Below are positions 51,116 through 60,023 of a stretch of DNA of 64,000 bases, piece by piece. The notes below the pieces were generated by a model. The model worked only from the letters and a program-made list of their open reading frames with translations, did not search any database and was not told where the DNA came from. The stretch is from CAXBCP01 sp963977005. Lineage in GTDB: Bacteria > Pseudomonadota > Alphaproteobacteria > MPNO01 > UBA830. Made by a program: the position numbers and the translations under genes. Location of the stretch: the NCBI GenBank assembly GCA_963977005.1, contig CAXBMQ010000002.1:197797-261796 (forward strand), in the 5' to 3' direction. How positions within the stretch are numbered: the first letter of the stretch is position 1; every line of letters begins with the position of its first letter.

Positions 51116-52429
51116 TTAATCGAACGATTGAATCATTGTATCCGGCAGGAAAAGGGCGATTTCGGGGAATGCCAGCAGGATGACCAGGCAGACCGCCATG
51201 GCTATCCAGAAGGGTATTATCCCGGCAAAAATCTCTCTGAGCGGAACGTCTTCGGCGATTCCCTTGACGACGAACACGTTCACGCCGACCGGCGGGCTGA
51301 TAAGCCCCATCTCGATCACGATGACGATGACCACGCCGAACCAGATCGGGTCGTAGCCGAGCTCGACGATCAGCGGGTGGATGATCGGCAGCGTCAGGAC
51401 CAGCATGGCAAAGCCCTCGAGGAACGTGCCGAGAACGATATAGGCCAGCATGATGATCAGCATGATCGCCGTGCGCGGCATATCCGCATCGAGCAGAAGG
51501 CTCGCCAGGTCCGACGGAATATCGGTCAGCGCCATGAACGGGTTGAAGATATGCGCGCCGATCAGGATGAAGAACGCCAGGCAGGTGGTCCGGATCGTCT
51601 GAAGCAGCACCCGCGATGTCGACGATGTGTTGACCCGGCGGCGGAACAGGGCGAGCAGGAAGGCGAGCATCGCACCGACGGCCGCTGCTTCGGTCGGGGT
51701 GAAAATGCCGCCATAGATTCCGCCGATCGTGATGACGACGATGAACAGCATCGGGCCTGCCTGCATCAGCGACTGGCCGCGTTCGGCCATCGTCGATTTG
51801 GAGCCGGGCGGACCCAGCGTCGGGTTGATCCGCGTCATGATCGCGATGGAGATCATGAAAAGAACCGTCAGCATCAGCCCCGGCAGAACCCCGGCGAGGA
51901 ACAGGCGGCCAATCGATTCCTCGACAAGGATCGCATAGATGATGAACCCGGTACTGGGCGGGATCAGGATGCCCAGCGTGCCGCCCGCGGCGATCGCCCC
52001 GGTCGCCAGCCGGTCCGAATACTTGTAGCGTTTCATCTCCGGCAGGGCGACGCGGCCCATGGTGACGGCCGATGCGACGGACGATCCGGAAAGGGCGGCA
52101 AACCCGGCACAGGCCGCGATCGTCGCCGAGGCGAGCCCGCCGCGCCAATGGCCGAACCAGGAATAGGCGGCGCCGTAGAGATCCCGGCTCATTCCGGATA
52201 TCGACGCGAAGTTGCCCATCAGGATGAACAGCGGAATAACGATAAATTCGTAATTCGACGTAATGACCCAGGCTTCGTCGGCGAGCGTCGACAGCGCGGC
52301 GTCCCAGCTATTCAGATAAGCGATCCCGAGAAAGCCGACCAGCATCATCACGATGGCGACGGGCATCCGCATGCCGAGAAGGACGAAAAGGGCGAGAAGC
52401 CCAACGATACCGGTCCAGGTAGGATCCAT
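51116..52429 (-). CDS. TRAP transporter large permease (DctM type)
   Basis: This 437-residue protein has about 12 membrane segments and DctM signatures: FVLLGMRMPVAIVMMLVG, PLFILMGNFASISGMSRDLY, FAALSGSSVASAVTMGRVALPEM, GGTLGILIPPSTGFIIYAILVEESIGRLF, and IYGGIFTPTEAAAVGAMLA. It is the sodium-coupled transport subunit and works with DctQ, encoded just upstream (21-bp gap), and DctP. Confidence 0.93.
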   Translation of the reverse strand: MDPTWTGIVGLLALFVLLGMRMPVAIVMMLVGFLGIAYLNSWDAALSTLADEAWVITSNYEFIVIPLFILMGNFASISGMSRDLYGAAYSWFGHWRGGLASATIAACAGFAALSGSSVASAVTMGRVALPEMKRYKYSDRLATGAIAAGGTLGILIPPSTGFIIYAILVEESIGRLFLAGVLPGLMLTVLFMISIAIMTRINPTLGPPGSKSTMAERGQSLMQAGPMLFIVVITIGGIYGGIFTPTEAAAVGAMLAFLLALFRRRVNTSSTSRVLLQTIRTTCLAFFILIGAHIFNPFMALTDIPSDLASLLLDADMPRTAIMLIIMLAYIVLGTFLEGFAMLVLTLPIIHPLIVELGYDPIWFGVVIVIVIEMGLISPPVGVNVFVVKGIAEDVPLREIFAGIIPFWIAMAVCLVILLAFPEIALFLPDTMIQSFD

Positions 52430-52450
52430 TAATTCAGCTCGCTGTTGGGC

Positions 52451-52993
52451 TCAAGGGGAAGAGGCGTCGGGCTGGCCGCGCCACGCGCGGAAGGCCATCA
52501 CGACGAAGGTCAGGGTAAAGATACCGGTACCGACGATCATCACACCGATAAACGGCGCATGGGGAATCTCGATCAGCTCGGTCGCCTCGCCGATTTCAAG
52601 GGCATCCTCGAGCAGGACGATGCTGCGCCAGGTCAGGATGCCCAGCAACCCGGCCGACAGCAGGCGGACGACAACGTCGGTCCAGCGCGTCAGGTTCGGC
52701 TTGTTCAGGCTCGATATCAGGTCGACGGCGATGTGCCCGCCGGTCCAGCCGCAATAGGCAAAGCCCAGGAAAACCACAGGCACCAGGCTGACCGACGCCA
52801 GGTCGGTCCCGCCAAGCGGCGGCGCGTTCAGCACGCGGCGCATAAAGACGGCGTAGCAGACCAGACACATCAGCCACATCAGAGACAGGCCGGCGAGTAT
52901 CGCCATGGCCTTTACCGAGCGGTCGAGTATTTTCTCACCGCCCTCGAATTCAACGACGTCGCGTTCCGTTTCCAAACGTTCCCCCTGTTTCAC
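52451..52993 (-). CDS. TRAP transporter small permease (DctQ type)
   Basis: This protein of about 180 residues has four membrane helices, including MAILAGLSLMWLMCLVCYAVFMRRVLNAPP and DVVVRLLSAGLLGILTWRSIVLLEDA, with the family-typical Leu/Arg-rich N-terminus. The start is uncertain: GTG 52993, TTG 52975 (with GGGGGA 5 nt before) and a TTG at 53032 are possible. The last overlaps the operator palindrome and is unlikely. It is the first gene of the dctQ-dctM-dctP order, with dctP in its own transcriptional segment. Confidence 0.8.
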   Translation of the reverse strand: MKQGERLETERDVVEFEGGEKILDRSVKAMAILAGLSLMWLMCLVCYAVFMRRVLNAPPLGGTDLASVSLVPVVFLGFAYCGWTGGHIAVDLISSLNKPNLTRWTDVVVRLLSAGLLGILTWRSIVLLEDALEIGEATELIEIPHAPFIGVMIVGTGIFTLTFVVMAFRAWRGQPDASSP

Positions 52994-53014
52994 CCTTCCG
53001 CTCTGTCGGCGAAT

Positions 53015-53032
53015 TTGGTGACCGGTCAACAA
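53015..53032. promoter_or_regulatory. Palindromic operator copy B between dctQ and the alpha/beta hydrolase gene
   Basis: TTGGTGACCGGTCAACAA is an 18-bp near-perfect palindrome (one mismatched pair). It resembles copy A at 51066-51081 and sits in the divergent region between the transporter operon and the hydrolase gene, so one regulator could control both. Confidence 0.55.
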
Positions 53033-53130
53033 TATCTCGATTGATACTATTGCCGATCTATCGGGTCCAGTCTTTCTTTATGGACGCCCGATGGTGCAGG
53101 ATCGGGCTTCAAAAAGCCATGGAGAAAAAA

Positions 53131-54078
53131 ATGTCGTCACCACAGCATGCGGCACAGTTTATCCACCATGACGGGATGACGGTCTTTGCGGACCGGCTTA
53201 TGCCCGCACCGGTAACCCAGAAACCGCCGGTCGTCATGGTCCATGGCGGCGGGCATAGCGGATCCTGCTATCTGCTGACGGCCGATAACCGGCCGGGCTG
53301 GGCGTCCCGGTTCGCCGGAGCGGGTTACCCGGTCTGGCTGCCGGACTGGCCGGGCTGCGGGCGAAGCGGCGACGTCCCCTTTGCCGAGTTGACCGGGGAA
53401 CGGGTCTGCGCGGCGCTCGGGGCGGTCCTGGCGGAGGCCGCCGCGACATCGCCGAGCGGCCGGATCGTGCTGATGACCCATTCGATGTCCGGCGCGCTGG
53501 GCTGGAAGCTCGTTGAGCAGAATCGCCCGCTGATCGAGAAGGTCGTTGCCGTCGCCCCCGGCCCGCCCGGCAATATCCAACCCGAAGCCACAGTGATCGA
53601 GGAGACCGAGGATGAAGTCGTGGTGGAATCCTTCGGCATGACGCGCCGTCTGTCCCGCGACCGGGCCTATGTCGGCGGTCTGGAATTCGTCACGCACAAG
53701 CTGATCGGTACGTCCAAGCGGTTCCCCGACGGGGTGCTGGAGTCTTACGCCGGACATGTCGCCGCGGTGCCGCCGCGGCTGTTATACGAACGCCAGAATG
53801 TCGGTGGCAGCCAGCTGAAAATTGAAAATCTCGCAGCGTTTGACGGCCTGCCCGTGATGGTCTTCACCGGTTCCGACGATACCGATCACCCGAAGGAAAT
53901 CGATGGCGCGGTCGTTGACTGGCTGCTCGACGCCGGCGCGAAAGCCGAATACTGGTGGCTGCCCGATCGCGGTATCGACGGCAACGGCCATATGCTGATG
54001 ATGGAGGAAAATTCGGACGAACTCGCCGACATGATCATCGGCTGGATAGAGCAGGGGGCGGGCACTTCACGCCGTTAG
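53131..54078 (+). CDS. Alpha/beta hydrolase
   Basis: This 315-residue hydrolase has the oxyanion region VVMVHGGGHSGSCYLLTADNRPGWASRFAGAGYPVWLPDWPGCGRS, the nucleophile elbow in MTHSMSGALG (Ser, THSMS form of GxSxG), an acid region in FTGSDDTDHP and the catalytic histidine in DGNGHMLMMEEN. Similar enzymes hydrolyse esters or lactones. GGAG at 53121-53124 lies 6 nt before ATG 53131; ATG 53119 is a weaker choice. It is divergent from the TRAP transporter genes and shares their operator region, so a linked substrate (import and hydrolysis) is plausible but unproven. Confidence 0.85.
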   Translation: MSSPQHAAQFIHHDGMTVFADRLMPAPVTQKPPVVMVHGGGHSGSCYLLTADNRPGWASRFAGAGYPVWLPDWPGCGRSGDVPFAELTGERVCAALGAVLAEAAATSPSGRIVLMTHSMSGALGWKLVEQNRPLIEKVVAVAPGPPGNIQPEATVIEETEDEVVVESFGMTRRLSRDRAYVGGLEFVTHKLIGTSKRFPDGVLESYAGHVAAVPPRLLYERQNVGGSQLKIENLAAFDGLPVMVFTGSDDTDHPKEIDGAVVDWLLDAGAKAEYWWLPDRGIDGNGHMLMMEENSDELADMIIGWIEQGAGTSRR

Positions 54079-54115
54079 AGGAAACACATCCGGCTATAGA
54101 ACGGCTTATTCGTCC

Positions 54116-56419
54116 TCAAGACGCGATTTTCTGTTCTCTTTCGACAACACAGCCGACGGGCAACCGGACTGTCGCCGTCGTTCCCTTGCCTTCGCGGCTG
54201 AACAATTCCAGTTCCCCGCCATGCAGTTCGACCATCGCCTTTACAAGTGGCAGGCCGAGACCGGTGCCTTCGTAGTTGCGCTGCAAAGTCATGTCCGCCT
54301 GGCCGAAGGGTTCAAGGACGATTTCCATCTTGTCCGGCGGGATGCCGCAACCCGTATCGGCGACAGAGAATGAAAGCCCGAGAGAATTGTTTTCGGCGCT
54401 CAGCTCGACCATTCCGCCTTCCGGCGTGAATTTCACGGCATTCGATAACAGGTTAAGCAGAATCTGTTTGATCATGCGCTCATCGCCGCATACCAGGGGA
54501 ATGTCTGCGGGCACGGTGTTCACCAGCGAAATCTCGCTTTTTTGCGCCCTGTCTGCCACCAGCCGGAGGGATGTCTCCGCCGCACGGACGAAGTCGAAGA
54601 CCTCTTCCGTCGGGCTGAGTTCGCCGGCCTCGATCTTCGACATATCGAGAATATCGTTGATGATCTGGATCAGGTGCTCACCGCTGCAATTGATGTCGTT
54701 CATGTATTCCAGGTATTGCGGCGATCCCAACGGACCGAGGGCTTCCGTGCGCATCAGCTCGGAGAAGCCGATAATCGCATTCAGCGGCGTTCGCAGTTCA
54801 TGGCTCATATTCGCGAGAAATTCGGTCTTTGCCCGGTTGGCGGCTTCGGCCTGCTGCCGGGCTTCTTCCCGCGCCTGTTCCGCCTGTCGGCGAAGCGAAA
54901 TATCCCGGAACGAATAGACATAGGAAATGCGCTCGCCGGCCGAGGCGGTTGCCCCGGAAGAATCGAAGGATACCGGCGCCATATAGACGACGAGCTCCAT
55001 CGTGAAAGGGGTGCCGTCTGCGCGCAGGCATTCCGCCTCGAGCGGCTGGAAATCAACATCCGATGGCGGGCGGTCTTTCCTGTCGATATCCAGGAATTTC
55101 GCACCCAGTTCCTCTGCGTCCGGCAGATGGTCTGTAATGGACGATCCAATCACTTCCGCTTGTCGCCAGCCCATGACCCGGTCCGCCGATGAGTTGGCAG
55201 AAATGATTTCGCCGTCGGACGTCGTTATGACGATGCAGTCGAAACTGTTCTCAACGACCTTGTGAAGCGATTCATTGCGCCGGCGCACCATCGCCTCGGC
55301 GAAATTCTTCTTCCGTCGATCGTGATGCGCGACAAGCGCCGTGCTGAGCCCGATAGCGGTGAGGAAGGCCAGGCTCGGGGTAAAGACCGGCGTCATGATG
55401 CCCGTCAGGTAAAACAGCGCGAAACCCGCTCCCCAGATAAAACCGACACCCAGGACCGCCATCGCCAGCTTGGTAACAAGTCCGATCCCGAGAAGCGCAA
55501 GCCAGACGCCGGATACGGCGACGGCGACGGCCACGGCCAGTTCAACGGCCAGGTTCCGGCGGTCAAAGGTTTTGCCGTCGATCAGTTGTGCAATCGCAAA
55601 AGCATGAACCACGACGCCCGGCAGGGAGCCGGCGTCATTCCCCAGCAAGGCGGCGAAGGGCGTCCGATGTCGGTCTTCGTTGGGCAAATCCGCGCCGATC
55701 AACACGATCTTGCCGGCAAACCACTGCGGCGGCAGGTTCGGCAGCATGTGGAGCGGAAAAATCCGGAAGGGCGCGGGGCTCCCATCGAGGCCGCTACGGA
55801 AATAGAGGTCCTGCATCGAGTCAGTTGTTTCCGCCCCGCCCGCGCGTGCCAGCGCCGGCGCAAACGCCAGCCGGTAGCCCTCCGGTGTTTGGGTGCCCGG
55901 ATATATCCACCGAACCGTTCCGTCCCCACCCGCTTTCACCAGGTTCGACGGCGCATGTATGGCCTGGGGCAGGTAATTGCGAAGATATGCCACCTGGGTA
56001 TCGGTCAGCCCCTCTTCGCCGGACGCCCAGCCGACTACAACGGGGGCGCGACTTTCCGCGACCGCTTTGGCGAGACCATTGTCTTTCGATGCTTCGGTCG
56101 GCTGATCGAAAAGAATATCCATGCCGATTGCCCGCACCCCGGCCGCATCGAGGCGCTTTACGGCGTCTGCAAGCATGCCGCGGTCGAGCGGAAAACGATA
56201 CGGGTACCGGGCAAGGGTATCCTCGGTGATCGTGAAGACGACAATGTCCGAATGTATGTCCATCGCCGGCGCGATACTGGTCAGGCGGAGATCCGCCAGC
56301 CAGTTGTCGATGAATTCGAGAACCGAGAATGCCCGCGGCGACATCAGGCTGCCCGCAGCGCAGATCACGCCGATCACCAGATAATTCAGGGCGGCATTGT
56401 GTCTGAAGAGCCTGCCCAT
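54116..56419 (-). CDS. CHASE2-PAS hybrid-type histidine kinase
   Basis: This 767-residue membrane sensor starts with a CHASE2 extracytoplasmic domain (residues 30-300, with ARYPYRFPLDRGMLADAVKRLDAAGVRAIGMDILFDQP and FAGKIVLIGADL). Three helices follow (LAVELAVAVAVAVSGVWLALLGIGLVTKLAMAVLG...), then a PAS domain near 375-490 (NSFDCIVITTSDGEIISANSSA) and a kinase core. The H-box is FLANMSHELRTPLNAIIGFSEL (His540), with N-box LLNLLSNAVKFTPEGG and G-box GTGLGLPLVKAMVELHGG. No response-regulator gene is adjacent. It is downstream of a FecR-like gene, a pairing common for CHASE2 proteins. Confidence 0.92.
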   Translation of the reverse strand: MGRLFRHNAALNYLVIGVICAAGSLMSPRAFSVLEFIDNWLADLRLTSIAPAMDIHSDIVVFTITEDTLARYPYRFPLDRGMLADAVKRLDAAGVRAIGMDILFDQPTEASKDNGLAKAVAESRAPVVVGWASGEEGLTDTQVAYLRNYLPQAIHAPSNLVKAGGDGTVRWIYPGTQTPEGYRLAFAPALARAGGAETTDSMQDLYFRSGLDGSPAPFRIFPLHMLPNLPPQWFAGKIVLIGADLPNEDRHRTPFAALLGNDAGSLPGVVVHAFAIAQLIDGKTFDRRNLAVELAVAVAVAVSGVWLALLGIGLVTKLAMAVLGVGFIWGAGFALFYLTGIMTPVFTPSLAFLTAIGLSTALVAHHDRRKKNFAEAMVRRRNESLHKVVENSFDCIVITTSDGEIISANSSADRVMGWRQAEVIGSSITDHLPDAEELGAKFLDIDRKDRPPSDVDFQPLEAECLRADGTPFTMELVVYMAPVSFDSSGATASAGERISYVYSFRDISLRRQAEQAREEARQQAEAANRAKTEFLANMSHELRTPLNAIIGFSELMRTEALGPLGSPQYLEYMNDINCSGEHLIQIINDILDMSKIEAGELSPTEEVFDFVRAAETSLRLVADRAQKSEISLVNTVPADIPLVCGDERMIKQILLNLLSNAVKFTPEGGMVELSAENNSLGLSFSVADTGCGIPPDKMEIVLEPFGQADMTLQRNYEGTGLGLPLVKAMVELHGGELELFSREGKGTTATVRLPVGCVVEREQKIAS

Positions 56420-56426
56420 TACAGCG

Positions 56427-56464
56427 CGGCCGAAAAAGCCTCGGGGCGGAGAAAAAGCCTCCGC
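56427..56464 (-). terminator. Intrinsic terminator 7 bp upstream of the CHASE2 kinase start
   Basis: On the minus strand CTCGGGGCGGAG (56453-56464) pairs perfectly with CTCCGCCCCGAG (56434-56445) around a 7-nt loop, followed by five Ts (56427-56431). It should end transcripts of the FecR-like gene. The CHASE2 kinase starts only 7 bp after the T-tract, so it depends on readthrough or an internal promoter. Confidence 0.8.
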
Positions 56465-56549
56465 CCCGAGCGTATTCTATCTGCGTCGGATTTGTGCGAC
56501 AGCGACGCTGACCGTCCGGAAACCGGTTTTGTGGACAGCGTCAATGTCT

Positions 56550-57287
56550 CTACCGAATGCGGTCGACCATGGCGAGCGCCTGGTCACGGCAGTTGTTGCG
56601 CGCCATCCATGCCGCCTGTTCGCCCGGGGTATTCAGTCCCGACGGCATAACGCTGATCTTCATCTCGGCGCTTCGTCCGTTGACGCTCACGATATAGTTC
56701 TGCCCATTCTGGAAAACCCGGGCGTTTACCGACAGGAATTCCTGACCCGCCGGCCATTCGGCCTTGGCGCTGCGGGCGCTTTGCACCCGGCGAATCTGGA
56801 GCTTTGCAGCGGCACCCGTGTCTGCCCGCCACAATTTAACGACATCCGGACCAACGCATTTGGCGCCCGATTGTCCCACGTCTACGGCCCATGCATCGGG
56901 CAGTTTGGCGGGGCCGGCCGGGCCGGCAGAGCGGACAACCCCGAGCGCACGCGTCGAACGTTCCTCGTTGGACAGCAATGCGCCCAGAATCGCGGCGACC
57001 TTACCCGGGGATTTGGCGCCGGTAGCGGTCTTCCCGCCCAGGACTGCCGGTTTGCCGGTTGACGGACCCTGAAGGGTTACCGTCTTCCCGTCTGCGCCGA
57101 CCAGGGTGACCTTCGCACCGCTTTTGAGCGCGAGCGGCTGGTTTCCGTCGATCACGGCGCCGCGTTTCAGCGCGGTCCCCTCGACGTGGAGTATGACCAT
57201 TTCATACGAGCCCTGTTTGGCATGCGCTGAAAAGGCCGTTGTCGCCAGCAGCATCGCTGCCATACTTGTCTGGATCATCCGCTTCAT
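56550..57287 (-). CDS. FecR-like secreted protein
   Basis: This 245-residue protein has a signal peptide (KRMIQTSMAAMLLATTAFSAHA) and a FecR-like N-terminal region (VEGTALKRGAVIDGNQPLALKSGAKVTLVGADGKTVTLQGPSTGKP), like the small periplasmic FecR domains found next to CHASE2 sensors. The C-terminal part (KAEWPAGQEFLSVNARVFQNGQNYIVSVNG) is unassigned. AAGGAGTG provides a strong ribosome site. It may sense or present a signal to the downstream CHASE2 kinase. Its gene ends just before a strong terminator. Confidence 0.75.
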   Translation of the reverse strand: MKRMIQTSMAAMLLATTAFSAHAKQGSYEMVILHVEGTALKRGAVIDGNQPLALKSGAKVTLVGADGKTVTLQGPSTGKPAVLGGKTATGAKSPGKVAAILGALLSNEERSTRALGVVRSAGPAGPAKLPDAWAVDVGQSGAKCVGPDVVKLWRADTGAAAKLQIRRVQSARSAKAEWPAGQEFLSVNARVFQNGQNYIVSVNGRSAEMKISVMPSGLNTPGEQAAWMARNNCRDQALAMVDRIR

Positions 57288-57450
57288 CTCATCACTCCTT
57301 TGTTGATCTTCTGATATCCACCGGTTCTCCCGGTTGGACGGTTAGTTCTGAAACTGTAGGACACAGGGCTTAAGTAATTCTGAAGCGAAGTGGTTAAGCC
57401 GGGTTAACCAGTCCGCCCTGAATGTCGTGATTCCGGCCGTGGTCATTGTC
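57288..57450 (-). other. Intergenic region with inverted repeat upstream of the FecR-like gene
   Basis: This 163-bp gap holds the ribosome site of the FecR-like gene and an inverted repeat TGGTTAA-N6-TTAACCA at 57391-57410, likely a regulator site. No gene is evident. The preceding CHAT gene lacks a clear terminator here. Confidence 0.4.
57391..57410 (-). promoter_or_regulatory. 7-bp inverted repeat TGGTTAA/TTAACCA
   Basis: TGGTTAA (57391-57397) and TTAACCA (57404-57410) are exact inverted arms around six bases. They are located 104 bp before the FecR-like start and about 41 bp after the CHAT stop. This is likely an operator; it lacks T-tract features. Confidence 0.4.
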
Positions 57451-60015
57451 CTATTCGCCAGACATGCCGATCTGTTTTCGTGACAGGGCCGGGGTGTCGA
57501 TATTCATGTCCCGGCCTTCGCCAACCAGAGTAAACGCGGCCCAGAAATAGGGATGGGAGGTTTCGTCGCTGCGCAGCAGGTCGAGTTGTGCCCGTTGCAG
57601 GGCCTGTGCCGTATGCCGGCGATCGGCTTTGCCGATATGTCCGAATGTCTTTGTCATCAGGCGTGTCGTAGCGACGCTGTCTACCTGCCAGTGCGATACG
57701 AGAACAGACCGTGTCCCGGCCTGAAAGAACGCGCGGGCAAGCCCGGAGAGGGATTCGCCGCCCAGTTTTCCACTGCCGCCGCCGCCGGTATTGCAGGCCG
57801 ACAGCACCACAAGATCGGCATCCAGCTTCAGGCCCGCGATCTCGCTTGCTTCCAGCAGCCCGTCTTCGGTTCGCGCCGGTTTTGCCGTGGTTGCTGGCGA
57901 CAGGGCCAGGGCAGGCTGCGACTGGCACTTCAATTCGCCCGGTAGCAATCCGTGCGTGGCGAAATAGACGACCCGGTACTGATCCAGCGGCAGGGCACGT
58001 AACCGCTTTTCTGTGACGTCTTTCCCCAGAATCACATTGTCCCTCCCGGCTTTGAGTGTCGCGGCGACGCGGGTCAGTTCGACCGCCGTGTCGGGGAGCG
58101 GGGCGAGACCGCGGAGAAGACCGGGCGGGACGGTTGCGTCCAACTGGCAGTGTTGTGACAGGGCCGCGATACCGGATGAGGATGCCGCCCCTTCGAAGGC
58201 GGGGTTTCCGAACCCGATGAACGGACTGGGTGCTGCGGATGGCCGCACCGTTTTTCTGAACGTGGTGAACGTGCGGACGGAGGGCATCTGGGTGAATGCA
58301 TGTTTCCGGACCAGCCAAGCCGCCGTCCGGTAGCGTTCCGGGCCGTCCGACGGCGGATGAGACACCAGCAACGGAAACGGCAGGCTCAGAAGCTCGCCCG
58401 ACGAAACGACGATGATATGTTTTGCCGACGTCAGGGTATCCTCGACCGGACCCAGCAATTTTCTATACGCGCCGTGGGCCGCAACAAGGTCGTAGGGCGC
58501 TATCCGTTCTCCGGTTTTTTCGAAAGGCTTTCTCAGGGTGCGGATCAGGCCGCCGATCTCCGCGCGCTTGATGGTAACGCGCGCTGCACGGATGCCGTCG
58601 GCCCGGACGGCAAACACGTATCCGCCCCGGTTGCCGAAGACGAAATAGATCAGCGCCTCGTCAGGCTTCAAGGCCGATTTGACGGTCTCCGCGCTGGACG
58701 GGGTCGGGCTGACGAGTTCCGAGTAGCTCGGGAACAGCGTCTCGATTTTCTTTGACAGCGTGCCGACGGCGCCTGCGGCCTTCGTATAGGAGGCCTTAAG
58801 CTTTTCTATTTCGCGGGAATTGGCCGTTCGGCCAGCCGAAATCATGGACCGACCGAGCGTGATGCGGAGCTCGTCCCGCAATTGGGTCTGCGTCTGAAGC
58901 CGGCGGACAAGTTCGGCGATTTCGGGCCGGCCGGTGGCAAAACGTGCCGCCATCTGTGCGACAGTGCGTGCGGTTTGCGAAGTGCGTGCAAGTTGGGCCG
59001 CAGCAAACATTTCGCTATGGAGTTCCACCCGGCGCTCGGGGTGCTCTTCTGCCAGTTTGAGCGATGCCTCCAGAAACGGCTCCAGGCGCTCGATACTGAT
59101 CCCCGGGGCCTGGCGCAATTCGCCGCGCAGGATGGACAGACCGGGGCGAGATGTATCGATGGCATCGTTGTCGCGTTGAGACTCGTGAAAGATCGCACCG
59201 AGTGCCATATAGGACAACGCCACGGCCCGCGTATTGCCCAATGCGACCTGTTTCGCTTTCAGGGCGAGGCGCAACCGCTTCTCCGCGGCCTCGATATTAC
59301 CGTCGCGAAGTTCGATGTCGGCAAGCAGCGCATCTGCAAATGCTATCCACCAGTCGGGTATATTCTTGATCTTGCTGACAAGCGCCCGAACGAGATGGGC
59401 GGTCACTTTTGCGTCGCTTGTCTTGCCCAGCTTCAGGCTGACACTGGCCTGTACGTACAGGCCGTGCGCAAGTTCGATCATGGTGCGGTCGAGCTGTTCT
59501 TTTGCCGCGGGGTCGGCTGATCGTGCGTTTTCGAACGCGGTCTTGAGCAGCGCCTTGCGCTTCTGATTGGCATCCGAGATCAGCTCCAGCGCTCGCGGAA
59601 AATCGTCCCGGTTTGCGTAATCCATCGCGCGATACGTCAGATATCGCGGCAGGCCAAGGCTGGTCTTGGAAGACTGAATCGTCTTTTCCAGCCGCGCGAA
59701 ATGTAGATCCGCTTCCTCGAACCTCTCCTGATTGCTGAGTTCCAGAGCAAGCCGGAGCGAAATATCCCCGCATGCCGCGGCCGGACCGTTCCGGCATTGC
59801 AGCAGCGCTGCACGAAAGGATTTTTCGGCAGCGCCGTGGCGCCCCAGGCTGTTGTTGCGGATACCGTCTTCGAGAAGGTCGCGGTAATCCGACGTGGCAC
59901 CCGTGGGAGATGCGGTCTTTCCCTGTTCCGCCGCAATCGCCGGCGTCGAAAGAACGACGCCGCCGAGCAGAAGCAGGGAGCGGAGGAAGGCAGGCGTGGT
60001 GAGGTTTGGTCGCAT
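57451..60015 (-). CDS. Secreted TPR-CHAT protease
   Basis: This protein of 854 residues (or 855 from GTG 60018) has a signal peptide (FLRSLLLLGGVVLSTPAIAA), a long helical TPR region (for example ADLHFARLEKTIQ, IEAAEKRLRLALKAKQVALGNTRAVALSYMALGAIFHES) and a C-terminal CHAT peptidase domain. The catalytic His-Cys dyad is visible in VYFATHGLLPGEL (about residue 688) and VVLSACNTGGGGSGKLGGESLSGLARAFFQAG (about residue 741). CHAT enzymes are caspase-like proteases that cleave specific protein targets. It follows the giant repeat protein gene by 5 bp and is exported, so that protein is its likely partner or substrate. Proteolysis has not been shown here. Confidence 0.9.
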   Translation of the reverse strand: MRPNLTTPAFLRSLLLLGGVVLSTPAIAAEQGKTASPTGATSDYRDLLEDGIRNNSLGRHGAAEKSFRAALLQCRNGPAAACGDISLRLALELSNQERFEEADLHFARLEKTIQSSKTSLGLPRYLTYRAMDYANRDDFPRALELISDANQKRKALLKTAFENARSADPAAKEQLDRTMIELAHGLYVQASVSLKLGKTSDAKVTAHLVRALVSKIKNIPDWWIAFADALLADIELRDGNIEAAEKRLRLALKAKQVALGNTRAVALSYMALGAIFHESQRDNDAIDTSRPGLSILRGELRQAPGISIERLEPFLEASLKLAEEHPERRVELHSEMFAAAQLARTSQTARTVAQMAARFATGRPEIAELVRRLQTQTQLRDELRITLGRSMISAGRTANSREIEKLKASYTKAAGAVGTLSKKIETLFPSYSELVSPTPSSAETVKSALKPDEALIYFVFGNRGGYVFAVRADGIRAARVTIKRAEIGGLIRTLRKPFEKTGERIAPYDLVAAHGAYRKLLGPVEDTLTSAKHIIVVSSGELLSLPFPLLVSHPPSDGPERYRTAAWLVRKHAFTQMPSVRTFTTFRKTVRPSAAPSPFIGFGNPAFEGAASSSGIAALSQHCQLDATVPPGLLRGLAPLPDTAVELTRVAATLKAGRDNVILGKDVTEKRLRALPLDQYRVVYFATHGLLPGELKCQSQPALALSPATTAKPARTEDGLLEASEIAGLKLDADLVVLSACNTGGGGSGKLGGESLSGLARAFFQAGTRSVLVSHWQVDSVATTRLMTKTFGHIGKADRRHTAQALQRAQLDLLRSDETSHPYFWAAFTLVGEGRDMNIDTPALSRKQIGMSGE

Positions 60016-60023
60016 CACACCCC

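Noticed and set aside
50973..52148. Extension of the dctP frame upstream through the gap into the dctM region
   Set aside because: The signal peptide and strong ribosome site fix the start at 50972; the extension is antisense-like, Arg/Pro-rich and overlaps dctM in another frame.
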